Source: Ciona intestinalis
Lineage: Eukaryota > Chordata > Ascidiacea > Phlebobranchia > Cionidae
Direction of reading: 5' to 3'
NCBI RefSeq assembly: GCF_000224145.3
Contig: NC_020177.2
Span: forward strand, 1,223,536-1,287,535
DNA: 64,000 bases
The stretch's first letter is position 1. Every line of letters starts with the position of its first letter. The position numbers and the translations under genes were made by a program. Below, piece after piece: positions 46,301-56,619 of the stretch. The notes beneath the pieces are model-generated. The model was not told the origin of the DNA and ran no database searches. It saw only the letters and a list, made by a program, of their open reading frames with translations.

Positions 46301-49300
46301 ACTGACTCCAACAAGAACAACGATGAATAATCTGCGAGACAAAGAACACATATATAGTACTGTGGGGTAAGATGGACGCCGTTATGAGATACGTATGTAG
46401 AGTATACTGCGGGGCAAGATGGATACCTTTATAGCATATAGTATCCCATATTTCCAAATCGAATTAAAAAATCTGTCTTAGAGTTGTGAGAATACGAACG
46501 AATTAAAAAGTCTGTCTTAGAGTTATGAGAATACGAATATACTGTAAATATTTTATGCTTACTACCCATTGAAATGACAGGAAGGAATCTAACATGTCCC
46601 AAAATAAGAGAAACAAAGAGAATGTAGAGTGTCCCATCTTAACCTAACCTACTATAAATACATAAGGGGGCTATGGGACACCTTTTCCTTCAATTTTTTG
46701 TCCCATTTGGTATAGCCAACAAATAACATCAAAAGAATTATAAAACAGCTGTTCATGACTCCCATAGACCGTTTTTTATTGTTTAAACACGATCAGGACA
46801 TTTAGATATTATGTGCTAAAGGTGTCCCGTCTTTCCCCACCCTAATATGTCATGAAAATGTACTTTGGATACGCCATGAGAGGCTATAAAACTGTAACAC
46901 TAACAGAGTGGCTTTCGTGTATATCATATTCAAAATACATCACAATTTGTACAGTTAGGCCTGCCACACTTCGAATGAACGACGTATTCCTAAGCGCTCT
47001 TAGTGTTTGTGTAATAGGACAAAACCCGACCCGAATCCGATTCTTAACAAGGACTTCACCAAAATAAAATGGAATAAATTATTTGGATTAAATGTTTGCA
47101 CAGAAATTCACCTTCCAACGATCATAAGTTCGGTGTTTGAAGCCGATTTCCTCAATCGTTTCCAAAGATCGAGAGTAAATATTGTACTTGAACTGTTAAA
47201 GATGGAATCCAGGTCGCTCATTAAGGCGGCGATCATCACAGCCATCATTAAACCACGCGCACCTGGGGTTAGAACGTGCATTCTTAAACATTAAGCACGA
47301 TGAATGTATTGTAGGTAAGTCATATACCTCATGCTCACTGTCTTAGTTATAACATAGGTGTCTTCTTATACACCAAACACATATGGTGCATTCATGCAAT
47401 CATTGTACATTTATTATGTGAGGGCCAACTAATTTCGCAACACAAGGGTAGAGAGCCAACTTAGGCTTAAATCTCCGACTGGTATAGAACCTCACCCATA
47501 TGGAATAGAAAGACAACATACCTGATGGCATTATACCAAGGACCAACCTTGGATATGCGATGTTAGAACAACCGACTTCGCTTCCACAAACGTCAAGGCA
47601 GTGTTTACCAGGAACACAAGCAACATCATCTGTATTAAAAAGAATAATTGGAAACACTGGTCGAAAATATGACGGTATATATATAGTACTGTGGGGTAAG
47701 ATGGTTACCGTTACAGTTTTATACATGCAATTATATAACCTGATGGCAAATGATCAAACAACAAGAACTATCTAAAATCTTAATACAAAACATAGTATGT
47801 CTCGACGCTTACAAAGAGAACTGCCCAAAAAATCGGACAAGTGCAATCTGCCGAAAAAAGACGTGCGCACTACATGCACACATGCGGCAATTGCTTTAAT
47901 GAATATTAATCACAGAAGAAACTGCCTGAAGCTGAAAATACAGGTTTTATAATGATTCTGTATTCTTATACGTGAATATAACACATTTACATAAATATGA
48001 TTCCATATATGCTTTACATAAGATTTATCAAATATATTAATGGCTACTCTTATGATAAACTAAATTAACATTTGTTAAGATTGAACAAACTATAAAACGA
48101 CGGATATCTACAAACAAATAACAAACCATATAGTGTGTTGGGTGGGGGAAGATGGAACATCTTTTCATTTCATTTTTTTGTCCCATTTGGTTGAAAACAA
48201 GGAACATTCAAAGAATTATAAAACCGTATCCTCAAAACTCTTATAGAACGTTGTTAATTGTTTAAAACATGATCAGGATATTAGGATTTTATCTGCTAAA
48301 AGTGTTCAATTTTCCCCCACCCTACTATATATCACAAACTAAAGTAAATGCTGTATCAAAGTAACTATACTATAGTACCAACTAAACTGAACTGGTGTCT
48401 CGGCGTAAAACACGACTCAACAAAGCGTTAATTACTCGGCGCGTGCTGCAGGAAAAAAACGCCGAAATGCTATCGAAGCAAAACAAGCTACTATACCGCA
48501 TGGTTAAACTTAATCAAACAATCTTACAAACCGATATTGGCGTTTAGAAACATTTTGAATACTGTGGAGTAAGACTTTTACCGTTAGGAAATAATATTCC
48601 ATATTTTTTTACGCGTGTTTATCAATTAATCACGATATTTTAGAGCGGTGAGAATATGGTTGTATAATGCTGTATTTATTTTACTTTATTGCCAACTGGG
48701 ACGATAAAATAGAATAGAAACATGAACCATCTTACCCGAACCTACTGTTATGAACCATTGTCCTTCTTAACCCACATAATATAATAAAAACATAAACCAT
48801 CTTACCCCACATAACTTAACAACAACATGAACCATCTTACCTCACATAACATAACAACAATATGAACCATCTTACCCCACATAACATAACAACAATATGA
48901 ACCATCTTACTCCACATAACATAACAACAATATGAACCATCTTACCCCACATAACTTAACAACAACATGAACCATCTTACACCGATATACGAGAATCAAA
49001 CATGAGCCATCTTACCCTAGCTTACTCAACGAAACATGATTCATGTTACCCCAACCTACTACATCTGTAACCACTCACTTGGATACAAAACCCTGGATAT
49101 CATTCCCGGCATCACCATTATATAAAGCGGGAGAACTTTTATTATCCCAGCCAGTGTTGTCCCTCCTTGAGCATGAGATAGACTACGGGCGGCAAGCGCT
49201 CGTTGGACAATGACCTGTGATAATTTATGTTGAATGTAACTTGCTTTAGCCTTGCGTGGCTTTATAACGACTGTCGTTAAATAACATGGGTGTTCATACA

Positions 49301-52300
49301 CCTCATGCTAGCTTAAGAGTTATAGATAATGTAAATTATTTTTTTTACTTCTTTTCTCTTTATTGCTTAGTTAATTTGACCTTTACTGTCGTATTCGTAA
49401 AGTTCATTAGACGTTTGTTAATTGTTCAGGATATTTGGATATTATGTGCCAAAGGTGTCTTATCTTGCCCCACAGTATAACATGTTGATATCGTTACCTG
49501 ATCTGTACACCAGTACCATAGAGTTGACGGGGTTTGTCCAAAGATAAAACCAAATAAAGGAAGTTTTGGATCGTTTATCCCCTGAAAATATTAAAATCCA
49601 AAATTGATAAGTGAATAAAACTTATTTATCTTTGCATGTTGGGGCATTGGCAGTCGTTATAACACGGGTGTTCTGTTCCATACACCTCGTGCCCGCTTAC
49701 GAGTTTTACCACGTATGTAATTTTGTGTGTGTAGTTATTTGGTGGCGATTTTTTATGTTTGCTTGACCGATAACTTGAACAACCTAAAAGGGACTACTGG
49801 ATTGGAACAGTTTCAGTTAAGTGTCTTGCCCAAGACACAAACGCCCACAATGGTGGCAAGGTCGAGCTTCAAACCCGCATCCTCGGGTCTAGAAGCGAGC
49901 GCTTGCACTACTGTGCTACGACAATAATTATTTATTCTTACATTTTACCTTAAACATTTTGAAAGATTGAGGGTTTGGTTTTGGGAAACATGAGTCTGTA
50001 ACGTTCATGGTTACGTTGTATACTTGCTGTACATAAGTAAGATTAGGTGTTGCTTGCAAGTACTGTTCCTTCATCGAGTAATAGCCGCCCACTTGCATAA
50101 AACCTTGTGTAGAAAAACGAATGAATGAGTGAAACTATTTATTCTTGTATGGTGGGTGAACGATAGTCGTTATAGTACGGGTGTTCTGTTTAATACACCT
50201 CAACCCGCTTACGAGTTATTTTGTGCTATAGGCGGCCCGCCTTCCCCCACCCTATATTATATATTATATGCTAACGGGATTCATTTTGTCCCACAATACT
50301 ATATATACCTTGTATAGTTAGGTAGGCGGCGCCCAAGACCATTATAACAGCTTGCAACGAGTCAGTATACATAACCATCGTTAGTCCGCCTGTTAAAACA
50401 AATATAGTTATAACCATAACGTAACATTTGTTATTTAACCATATTACTACAATAACAAAAGTAATAAAAAATTAAAGCAGCGAAGAGATGCGGGAGTCAA
50501 CAGCAAAACTACAGTCGTTATAATACATAGGGTAAAACAAATGAAAAGAAATCCAAATATTTATATATATATTATAATTATATATTTTACCGTGGAATAA
50601 GATGTATACCGTTAGCACATAAACCCATATTTTCTAACGCTGTTTTAAACATTTAGCAATTTATTTTCGTCGTGGGGATACGGTTTTATAATTTTGTAAA
50701 TATTCTTTGCTTGCTACCAAATTGGACTTGAAAACAGAATGAAGACATGATCCATCTTACCCCACTCCACCTTAATTGGAAAATGGTGTAAATGGATGAT
50801 AATTTATATATTACCTGTAACAGTAAGTACACCAGTTACAGCCAACAAAATTGTAACGGAAGAATAAAGACCCCACCCCATGCATTGCTGCAGAAATAAG
50901 CTACCAGCGTATAGGTTTACCTTTGAAAAAACACACAATTTTTAAATGCAAATTTTACCTATACTCAATTAAAATAAAAAGTTATATTTGATTTAACAAT
51001 GTGTTTAATAATATGCGTATAAATACTTTACTAATCTTTTACGAAACTTTGCCAAGATTGATTTGTAAGACCATATAGCTTTCGGGTCTATAAGTTAATT
51101 TATTTACTAAAGTAATTAAACTTATTGCAATTTTGGTTTAAAGGCTTTTGCAACCCTCAAATTACTGTAGGGTGGAGAAAGATGGGACACCTTTAGCATA
51201 TAATATCCTAACATCCTGATCATGTTTTAAACAATTAACAACGGTCTATGGGAGTCGTGAAGATACGGTTTTGTAATTATTTGATTTTTTTGTTTACTAT
51301 AAAATGTGACAAGAAAATATAATCAAAAGGTGTCCCATCTTTCCCCATTCTACTATATAATTGATGCTTTGTGGCAGCATTCTGCTGAAAGGAAATTTCA
51401 TAATTGTGTCAAAGTCATCCCTGGCTTACCGATATTTTAGTAAGGCAGTAAAGTATAAGAGTGAGAACAGCCAAATAAATACGCAGTCGTTTACCACCGA
51501 ATCTGCGCTCTAGGTATTCCGGCATTGTACATATCTGAAACGAAAACACAACATACGGTGAGTGATAAATAAATGAATAAATTTAAATTAATGATTTATC
51601 TGTGCGTGGCGGCACAGCGGCAGTGGTTATATAACACTGGTGTTCCGTTTCACACGCTTCGAGACAGTGGATTGTGAGAAAACAAATGAAAATTTGGGAG
51701 TTAATTTTTATCATTTATTTTTATTACATGGCTGATAAACTCCTGCCTATACCCCATGATGTGGTCACGTCGTAAAAGGACCTCAGGATAGCAGAATACA
51801 ATCTTTTTTCTGGTTGGGGGGTAAGATCGCAGCATGTTTTCATTTAATTTTATCATCCCATTTAGTCGCCAACAAAAATTACTACACTAGATTTACAGAA
51901 TGTTTAGAATAATACAGAATTGAAAGTTTCTTAGCCTTTCAACAAAAATTTGTAGCCACTTTTTGAAAGTGCTAGCCAAACTTACACCCGATGCGATATA
52001 AACGGGCACGAAGATCCAGCCAAGAAGTTGTATAACGATCGGTCCATTAAGCAGCCAAGCACCGACACCGATACCACCCGATGCACCAGACCCAGCAAGT
52101 CCAATAAAATGTTCGCTACCGATGTTACTGACAAAGAGAGACGCACCGACCTGATATAGTGATAATGAATGTTATGTAACTTATTTATGTAAATTTGTTG
52201 GTGATTATTTGCTGCGGTATGATGCATTTTTTTTATGACAGAACTCCCATATGTTATAATGAATGTGTTCCTTATTTATCCTTGCGTGACGAATAAATGA

Positions 52301-53801
52301 CAGTTGTTAAACACGAGTGTTCTGTTCCATACACCTCATGCTATACATTTTGAGGGACATTCTTCACTGTTTAATGTACACCCGACACTATAGGCGCTTT
52401 ATAAAAGACCACTGGGTTAGAGCAATTGTCGTTAATAGTCTTCTTGCCTAAGGACCGACAATGCTGGTTTCTGGTAACATTGTTGACGTATGGATCCTTA
52501 AACAAAATACTCCTTAATTTGTCCATCCCAGTCGCCACAAATGAGTTGTTCAAACTGTAAGCCATGCCAAAATAACTCCCACAAAGTTGGAACTTGAGGT
52601 TTATAAAATGAAACATCCATTTTGTAACAACGCTGCCTCAGTAATGTAAAACGAATACTGTACACATAATTATATGCATATACGTTTACCATAAACCAGT
52701 TCATACTTCGTCCAGCAAGAAAGTAACCTTGTATCGTATCACGTTTCGACCGACAGCTCGCCTGCATGAAACATTTTAAATGATGTGAAAGCACACAAGT
52801 CCTATAAATATAGTAAAGCGGGGCAAAATGGGAGTCATTTTTAAGCATCTTTTTACGACCCCATTTGTTGGTGAACGAAAAAATGTTACAGGATTATTTC
52901 ACGGTACTCTCACAGCCCAAATCAGAAAATCTTTTGACCAATATGTCTAGATAAAACTAGCCATGGAATGGGTAATGATAAAAACATGTTATATTCATAC
53001 AATGCAAAATTCACTAGAACTAAGAGTCAAACGGCAATTCATTTATAAACAGTTTTCAGTAAACCGTTACTTTAATTGCTGTAGAGCACAATGTAGAAAT
53101 TTGATATAATATTGTGGGGGGAGACGGGACACTTTTATTACACGCAATGCTGATAGCGCTTTACTATTCGCTGGCAGCAGTTTCGATTTACTGCCTTCGC
53201 GAAGCTAAATAGCATGCAATTTCCCCACAAGAACGCAGCTATAAATTTTACAATCAGCAGCCGCCCACAATGCTGATAGCGCTCTGCTATTCACTATAGC
53301 AGTCGTTTTGATTTACTGCCTTTGTGAAGCTGAAGTCGTGAGATTGCGGTTTTATAATTCTTTGAATGTTTTTTGTTTGCTACCAAAAGGGACGAGAAAA
53401 ATGATAAAAAAGGTGTCCCATCTTCCCCACCCTACTCTACTAAATATAAAGCGCTATATATAAAAATAACATCATTTTAGCTGGCAGAGGTGTTATAAGT
53501 AAATTGTAGTTATGTGTATCATAGTTTAGTATAAAACACCATTCGTTCAATGAATATACGAAAAAGGGGTTTAAATTCATCCCTATTACCCCGTAACTAA
53601 CATATTTGGTAATTGTAAACTGGCACGAGGTGTATTAACACCTGTGTTATAACGACTGTCGTTTTTCCAGCCACGCGAGGATAAAGTAATTTACATTCAT
53701 TTACTCTTTATACTTACCACTACTCCTACTACAACGATGGCCACAAAATAAGCAGCTACCACGGCAAGATCCGCAGCGTCTAAATATTGCTTTGATGGCA
53801 T
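43356..53801 (-). CDS. SLC5 sodium/solute cotransporter, SMIT/SGLT clade (myo-inositol-type)
   Basis: Sixteen exons: 53801-53718, 52761-52690, 52150-51986, 51534-51430, 50920-50815, 50389-50309, 50103-49949, 49581-49498, 49214-49079, 47629-47522, 47262-47112, 46331-46163, 45696-45481, 44799-44696, 44051-43984, 43474-43356; 640 aa, every phase consistent. Plasma-membrane Na+-coupled symporter, LeuT fold, 14 TM expected. Seen: [109 protein letters not shown] and [10 protein letters not shown] fit SLC5A3/SLC5A11 (myo-inositol) better than SGLT1/2. The residues aligned with human SGLT1 Glu102 and Gln457 are Leu85 and Leu446, while Asn78, His83, Tyr290 and Lys321 are kept, so substrate is uncertain. 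Introns carry many MITEs and SINEs. A MITE end starts about 22 nt after the stop. Confidence 0.93.
43599..43831 (+). mobile_element. hybrid type B/type A MITE
   Basis: Left end is type B (CACTGTGGGGTAAGATGGGA), right end type A (AACCCATCTTCCCCCATCTT); the central AACAGTCTA-G block occurs twice, suggesting recombination or nesting. Confidence 0.85.
44330..44446 (-). mobile_element. composite SINE, tail half, first of three in tandem
   Basis: GAATGAATGTAAAATGTATT, GCGTGGCGGGCAACAACAAT, CCTCGTGCCCGTTTACAAG, ending GTGAGTAATAGTTAAAGG. Confidence 0.85.
44447..44570 (-). mobile_element. composite SINE, tail half, second of three
   Basis: AATGAATGTAATTTGTTTAC, CGTGGTGGCAACGTCCGTCG, CCTCATGCCCGTTTGCAAG, ending TAACTCCGTAGG. 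Confidence 0.85.
44571..44672 (-). mobile_element. composite SINE, tail half, third of three
   Basis: GAATAAATGTAACTTTTTTA, GCGTGGCGGGGCAACGACAT, TGCACCTCGTGCTTGGTTAC; ends 24 bp before SLC5 exon 44696. Confidence 0.8.
44846..44918 (+). mobile_element. composite SINE, tRNA-head fragment
   Basis: GCACAAGTATTAGGGGTACA, GGGTTCGAGGCTCGACGCCG, TACCATAGTAGAGCATGTGT. Confidence 0.7.
44951..45146 (+). mobile_element. type A MITE, full length
   Basis: ATAGTAGTGTGGGGTAAGAT to TCTCATCATGCCCCACCCTT; B-like left end on an A core. Confidence 0.93.
45277..45439 (+). mobile_element. MITE, internally deleted
   Basis: TAGTACTGTGAGGTAAGATG, then directly AACAATAACACCGGTCTACG: the AGCACATAATATCC block is lost. 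Confidence 0.88.
45716..45962 (-). mobile_element. composite SINE, tail half with expanded tail
   Basis: Expanded AATAAATGAATG-type tail (45716-45775), then GTCGCGTGGCAGGAAAACGA, CCTCGTGCCCACTTATACG, TATGGTTGACAATTTAGAGA; cut by a type B MITE at 45963. Confidence 0.85.
45963..46114 (-). mobile_element. type B MITE, shortened
   Basis: GGTTGGGGTAAGATGGTTTA to ACCCATCTTACACCACAGAA; inserted at the end of a SINE. Confidence 0.87.
46354..46656 (+). mobile_element. type B MITE with duplicated left end
   Basis: Two left termini in tandem (TAGTACTGTGGGGTAAGATG at 46358, TATACTGCGGGGCAAGATGG at 46404) share one body and one right end CCCATCTTAACCTAACCTAC. Confidence 0.87.
46462..46540. repeat. 38-bp tandem duplication inside a MITE
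   Basis: CGAATTAAAAAATCTGTCTT...GAGAATACGAA is duplicated head to tail inside the type B MITE at 46354. Confidence 0.85.
46665..46848 (-). mobile_element. type A MITE
   Basis: GGGGGCTATGGGACACCTTT to CCCGTCTTTCCCCACCCTAA; left TIR eroded. Confidence 0.9.
47679..47714 (+). mobile_element. type B MITE fragment
   Basis: TAGTACTGTGGGGTAAGATG then TTACCGTTA only. Confidence 0.75.
48130..48330 (-). mobile_element. type A MITE, full length
   Basis: TAGTGTGTTGGGTGGGGGAA to TTCAATTTTCCCCCACCCTA. Confidence 0.93.
48555..48749 (+). mobile_element. type B MITE feeding a minisatellite
   Basis: GAATACTGTGGAGTAAGACT to CATGAACCATCTTACCCGAA CCTA; the right terminus is the seed of the following 35-bp array. 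Confidence 0.9.
48720..49058. repeat. 35-bp minisatellite derived from a MITE end
   Basis: About nine units of ATGAACCATCTTACCCCACA plus TAACATAACAACAAT, the first half matching the 3' terminus of the type B MITE that immediately precedes it (48555-48749). Central units are nearly identical, outer ones degenerate. It ends about 20 bp before SLC5 exon 49079-49214. Confidence 0.9.
49228..49330 (-). mobile_element. composite SINE, tail half
   Basis: GTTGAATGTAACTTGCTTTA, GCCTTGCGTGGC, ATAACATGGGTGTTCATACA, CCTCATGCTAGCTTAAGAGT; begins 14 bp upstream of SLC5 exon 49214. Confidence 0.8.
49405..49486 (-). mobile_element. MITE, right third only
   Basis: CATTAGACGTTTGTTAATTG...TCTTATCTTGCCCCACAGTA; ends 12 bp before SLC5 exon 49498. 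Confidence 0.85.
49605..49925 (-). mobile_element. composite SINE, near full length
   Basis: All blocks present from GTCGTTATAACACGGGTGTT through GACTACTGGATTGGAACAG, GTGTCTTGCCCAAGACACAA to a reversed box B (GTCGAGCTTCAAACCC) and GCGCTTGCACTACTGTGC head. Confidence 0.88.
50118..50222 (-). mobile_element. composite SINE, tail half
   Basis: CGAATGAATGAGTGAAACTA, TTGTATGGTGGGTGAACGAT, GTGTTCTGTTTAATACACCT; truncated by MITE fragments at 50226. Confidence 0.8.
50226..50306 (-). mobile_element. MITE end fragments at an SLC5 splice donor
   Basis: CCTTCCCCCACCCTATATTA and CATTTTGTCCCACAATACTA; the second fragment's TATATA terminus forms positions from +3 of the donor of SLC5 exon 50309-50389. Confidence 0.75.
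50584..50773 (+). mobile_element. type B MITE
   Basis: TTTACCGTGGAATAAGATGT to TGATCCATCTTACCCCACTC. Confidence 0.88.
51166..51357 (+). mobile_element. type A MITE, full length
   Basis: ACTGTAGGGTGGAGAAAGAT to TCCCATCTTTCCCCATTCTA. Confidence 0.93.
51562..51682 (-). mobile_element. composite SINE, partial
   Basis: GATAAATAAATGAATAAATT tail, GTGCGTGGCGGCACAGCGGC, TGGTGTTCCGTTTCACACGC, then diverged. Confidence 0.7.
51811..51905 (-). mobile_element. type B MITE, truncated
   Basis: CTGGTTGGGGGGTAAGATCG...CATCCCATTTAGTCGCCAAC. Confidence 0.78.
52254..52480 (-). mobile_element. composite SINE, rearranged
   Basis: CCTTGCGTGACGAATAAATG, GAGTGTTCTGTTCCATACAC, CCACTGGGTTAGAGCAATTG, GTCTTCTTGCCTAAGGACCG; no clear head. 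Confidence 0.75.
52808..52926 (-). mobile_element. type B-like MITE, truncated
   Basis: ATAGTAAAGCGGGGCAAAAT...CGACCCCATTTGTTGGTGAA; 47 bp upstream of SLC5 exon 2. Confidence 0.75.
53112..53449 (+). mobile_element. type A MITE with foreign centre
   Basis: Left end ATTGTGGGGGGAGACGGGAC and right part from GTCGTGAGATTGCGG to CCCATCTTCCCCACCCTACT enclose 194 bp of repeat R2. Confidence 0.85.
53141..53334 (-). repeat. dispersed repeat R2, two reversed copies inside a MITE
   Basis: Two half-length copies, each starting CAATGCTGATAGCGCT and ending ...TTTACTGCCTT-G-GAAGCT, separated by CAGCAGCCGCCCA. They replace the middle of the type A MITE whose ends are at 53112 and 53449. Confidence 0.8.
53608..53706 (+). 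mobile_element. composite SINE, tail half
   Basis: GTAAACTGGCACGAGGTGTA, CCTGTGTTATAACGACTGTC, CCACGCGAGGATAAAG, ATTCATTT tail; ends about 12 bp from SLC5 exon 1. Confidence 0.85.
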
Positions 53802-53865
53802 ATTTAAAAGTATACGATTGCTGGTGTATAACTATATACCAATCTGTACGAAAAGCAAAAAATTA
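53802..53865 (-). promoter_or_regulatory. candidate spliced-leader acceptor, SLC5 gene
   Basis: TTTTTTGCTTTTCGTACAG ends at 53844, 42 nt upstream of the SLC5 start codon, with a good pyrimidine tract and no upstream coding exon in sight. Confidence 0.4.
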
Positions 53866-55033
53866 TAAAATAGAGAGTGCTATTGTTTTTTTTACGATAG
53901 CATAACGCTTAACTCCTAATCGAAGCGTAACCGAGCGAGGGAAAAATTGGAATGCGTGTATGTGGCTATACAAAGGAAAGGGTTTTAATCTATTATGCAC
54001 TACAGCTCAAAGGGGCATACCAACGAAAAATCAAACTTTGTATAAGGATAGATATGCTCAAATGTAACCTAAAGGTAACATCAAAGTTTCCCAAAAGCGA
54101 TACGGCTTCTAAAAAAATCGCGTGAAAAAAACCTGCTGCAGTAAAAAAATCGGCTGTTTCGACAATGCATGGGATTTCCCATAAACAGAAATTTACTCAA
54201 TTTTGATCGTTTCTAGTTTCTAAAATACTAAAGAAAGTTCAATTTTTATTTTTTATTTTGTATAACAAATGCTTCTTCTTGAGAATATATATAAAAAACA
54301 TTCATTTCTTCATTCATCCATTTATTTATTCATTCATATATAGGTTTATTAAGGTAGTTATAGGTTTATTAAGGTAGTTTGGCCTGACGCTGCTTTAACG
54401 TCCAATCGCGGGGACTTACTGCTGTAGTCTGATAAGCTGCACTAAATACGATTCGACTATAAAAACATGCAATTGAATAAAACATTCTAAAGCAAGTTAC
54501 ATTAAAAGTTACACTTAATCGTTGTACGAAATAAACACCAACAGTTCGATACGAATTTCACTGAACGACTCAATGCAACACTTTGCTTACTATGAACAAC
54601 CTTTTGCTAATACACTATACACTACAACTAGAACTGTCCGACACGCCCAAAACTCGAAGGAGGAAAAGCGCGCAGTGCACGGCATGTGGTACGCGCAATA
54701 AAAGTGTAAGGGAACACATAATAACAGGTCCAAAATAGGAATGAAGAAACACAAAAGAATACAAATAGTGAAGGGAAACAGAATCAAAACTAAACTAACA
54801 AGCAATACAACTCTTAGGCGATCAAAAAAACAGTACGCGTGTCAATTAATTAATAAACTCGATTTTTCTTACTGTTTTTCTGTGGCTCGGAAAACCTGAA
54901 AATGAGCTATCCGTGGAAACTGCATTGCTCAGTTGTTATCTTAATCTGTTTAAGTATTTTATTTTAATGCTCGATTCTTCAGTCATAAATCGACAAAAAT
55001 ATTTTGTATCTCTTGTTTTTTCTACAATGGATT

Positions 55034-55113
55034 CAGAATGTTCTTTGTTTACTACCAAATGGAAAGAGAAAACCAAATAAAAAGATGTCCCATCTTCCCC
55101 CACCTTACTATAT
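55034..55113 (+). mobile_element. type A MITE, right third
   Basis: AGAATGTTCTTTGTTTACTA...GTCCCATCTTCCCCCACCTT; just before a SINE head. Confidence 0.88.
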
Positions 55114-55137
55114 ACATAAAATCGTAATTTACCTTTT

Positions 55138-55312
55138 GTTCGGCGCCGTGGCTCAGTGGTTTAGGCGCCTGCATCGAAAACCGAAGTAACCCCGGTTCGA
55201 TGCTCGACGGTGGTACCAAACTGATCGGCGTATGTGTCCTTGTGCAAGACACTTAAGGACATTGCTCCAGCTCAGCGGTCACTAATGTGTTGTCCAAATT
55301 AAAAGTTATACG
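55138..55312 (+). mobile_element. composite SINE, intact tRNA-like head
   Basis: GCGCCGTGGCTCAGTGGTTT (box A), then GGTTCGATGCTCGACGGTGG (box B), GTATGTGTCCTTGTGCAAGA, CATTGCTCCAGCTCAGCGGT; tail half absent. Best view of the Pol III promoter of the family. Confidence 0.88.
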
Positions 55313-55715
55313 CAGAAAATCAATTATACCCAAAGCTGCATATATGTGGTATAAATCGCTGCCCAGACAGGAACTTTTTTTTGTGAAAGCGCGTCCGGTT
55401 GTGACGTGGTAAGTACGAGTGTATAGTCTTCGAATTATGTTCGCGAATCGTGTGAGAACGAGTTCGCAGATATAGTCCGTAGATTGAGTCCTACGGGTCA
55501 AGAATCGAGACAGAAAACGGGGCTTGGTCGGAAAGGAGAACGAGTTCGCAGTTGGAGTCTTACGGGTTGTCACTTCCGGACGTACAAGGGTAATGGGCCA
55601 AGTCTGACCTAAATCCCAAGTCCTCGCCCATACAGAATAGAAATAGAATAGAATTTAGCTACATTTAGTTAGTTTTTGCATAAAAGTGGCTATAGTTGGC
55701 CTAATGATATATAAC

Positions 55716-55945
55716 TAATTAATGAATGTAACTTCTTTATACACGACAGTCGTTATACCACGGTTTTCTGTTTCTGCCCGATTTTTTGCAATTTCGTCAA
55801 TAAAAAATAATTGTGATAAACCGTCTGTGACGTCATCAGATTCAAGGAACCGACCTACTGGGAGGAGCTTTCCGTGGAACCTGCATTGCTCAGACGTGGT
55901 AACTTGTAAGCAGGCACGATGTGCATGAAACACTTCTTGCACCAA
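55716..55945. mobile_element. SINE fragments around unique sequence
   Basis: Minus-oriented tail fragment AATTAATGAATGTAACTTC...GACAGTCGTTATACCACG at 55716-55775, and a plus-oriented fragment AACTTGTAAGCAGGCACGAT at 55900-55945. Between them lies TTCCGTGGAACCTGCATTGC, which also occurs (one mismatch) at about 54911. Confidence 0.6.
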
Positions 55946-56619
55946 ACTGGCTAGATTAAACACATGTCAGCTAAGTACACTTTAAAATCTTCAATATGCC
56001 CCCGGGGTATTGAGTTTGACACTGCAAAAATCGGTTAAAACTTAAAGGATTATTTAATGTCAAGATTTTTTATAAGATTCTTGAAAAAAAGAAAATATTT
56101 CATGGTTAAAAATATTATTTACAACGTTTTGAGAGCAATCATCAAAAAAGTTACAAAACATAGTTTTTAAATTTATCTAATCGAGTACAAAAGCGAAAAT
56201 CAAATAAAACAAGGAAAGAAAACTTTTCGCTATTTCTTATTATTAGGTTTCACTTAGTTTTGTAAAAGCGGGCATATGTACTAAAGTATTATATTCGAAT
56301 ATACAGGAATGTGAATAAAATATATTTTTTTAAAGTTGATTTATAAAGCAGTTTTTGGGGAACTACCTAAAATTTCGTGCCAGTGTTTTTACTCTTGAAG
56401 AAGTTTCCGTATCACGATCAGGATAGATCTTCTCTCGTAATATTTATTTTTTAGACCATCGACAATCATAAAACCGCTGCAAAAAACAACATACGAAAAG
56501 AACAAAATGTTATCACGATTTTGAACAAGTTGTATTTTGTTGGAGGCATAAGGCAGAGTACTTGGTAAAGCAGTAAGCAAGAAGCAATTGTCACAAATAA
56601 GTTTGGTTATTTATCTACG

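Larger units (their letters stand above)
53866..56619. other. SLC5/SLC2 divergent intergenic region
   Basis: 2.75 kb between divergent starts. Holds SINE pieces (55138, 55716), one MITE third (55034), a near-duplicate of TCCGTGGAA-CTGCATTGC (about 54911 and 55869) and a TGACGTCA at about 55826. No gene seen. Confidence 0.5.

Noticed and set aside
46239..46457. 72-codon minus-strand ORF
   Set aside because: Shadow frame of SLC5 exon 46331-46163 plus MITE sequence.
55138..55215. tRNA gene candidate with box A and box B
   Set aside because: No cloverleaf with a paired acceptor stem; it is the tRNA-derived head of the SINE.
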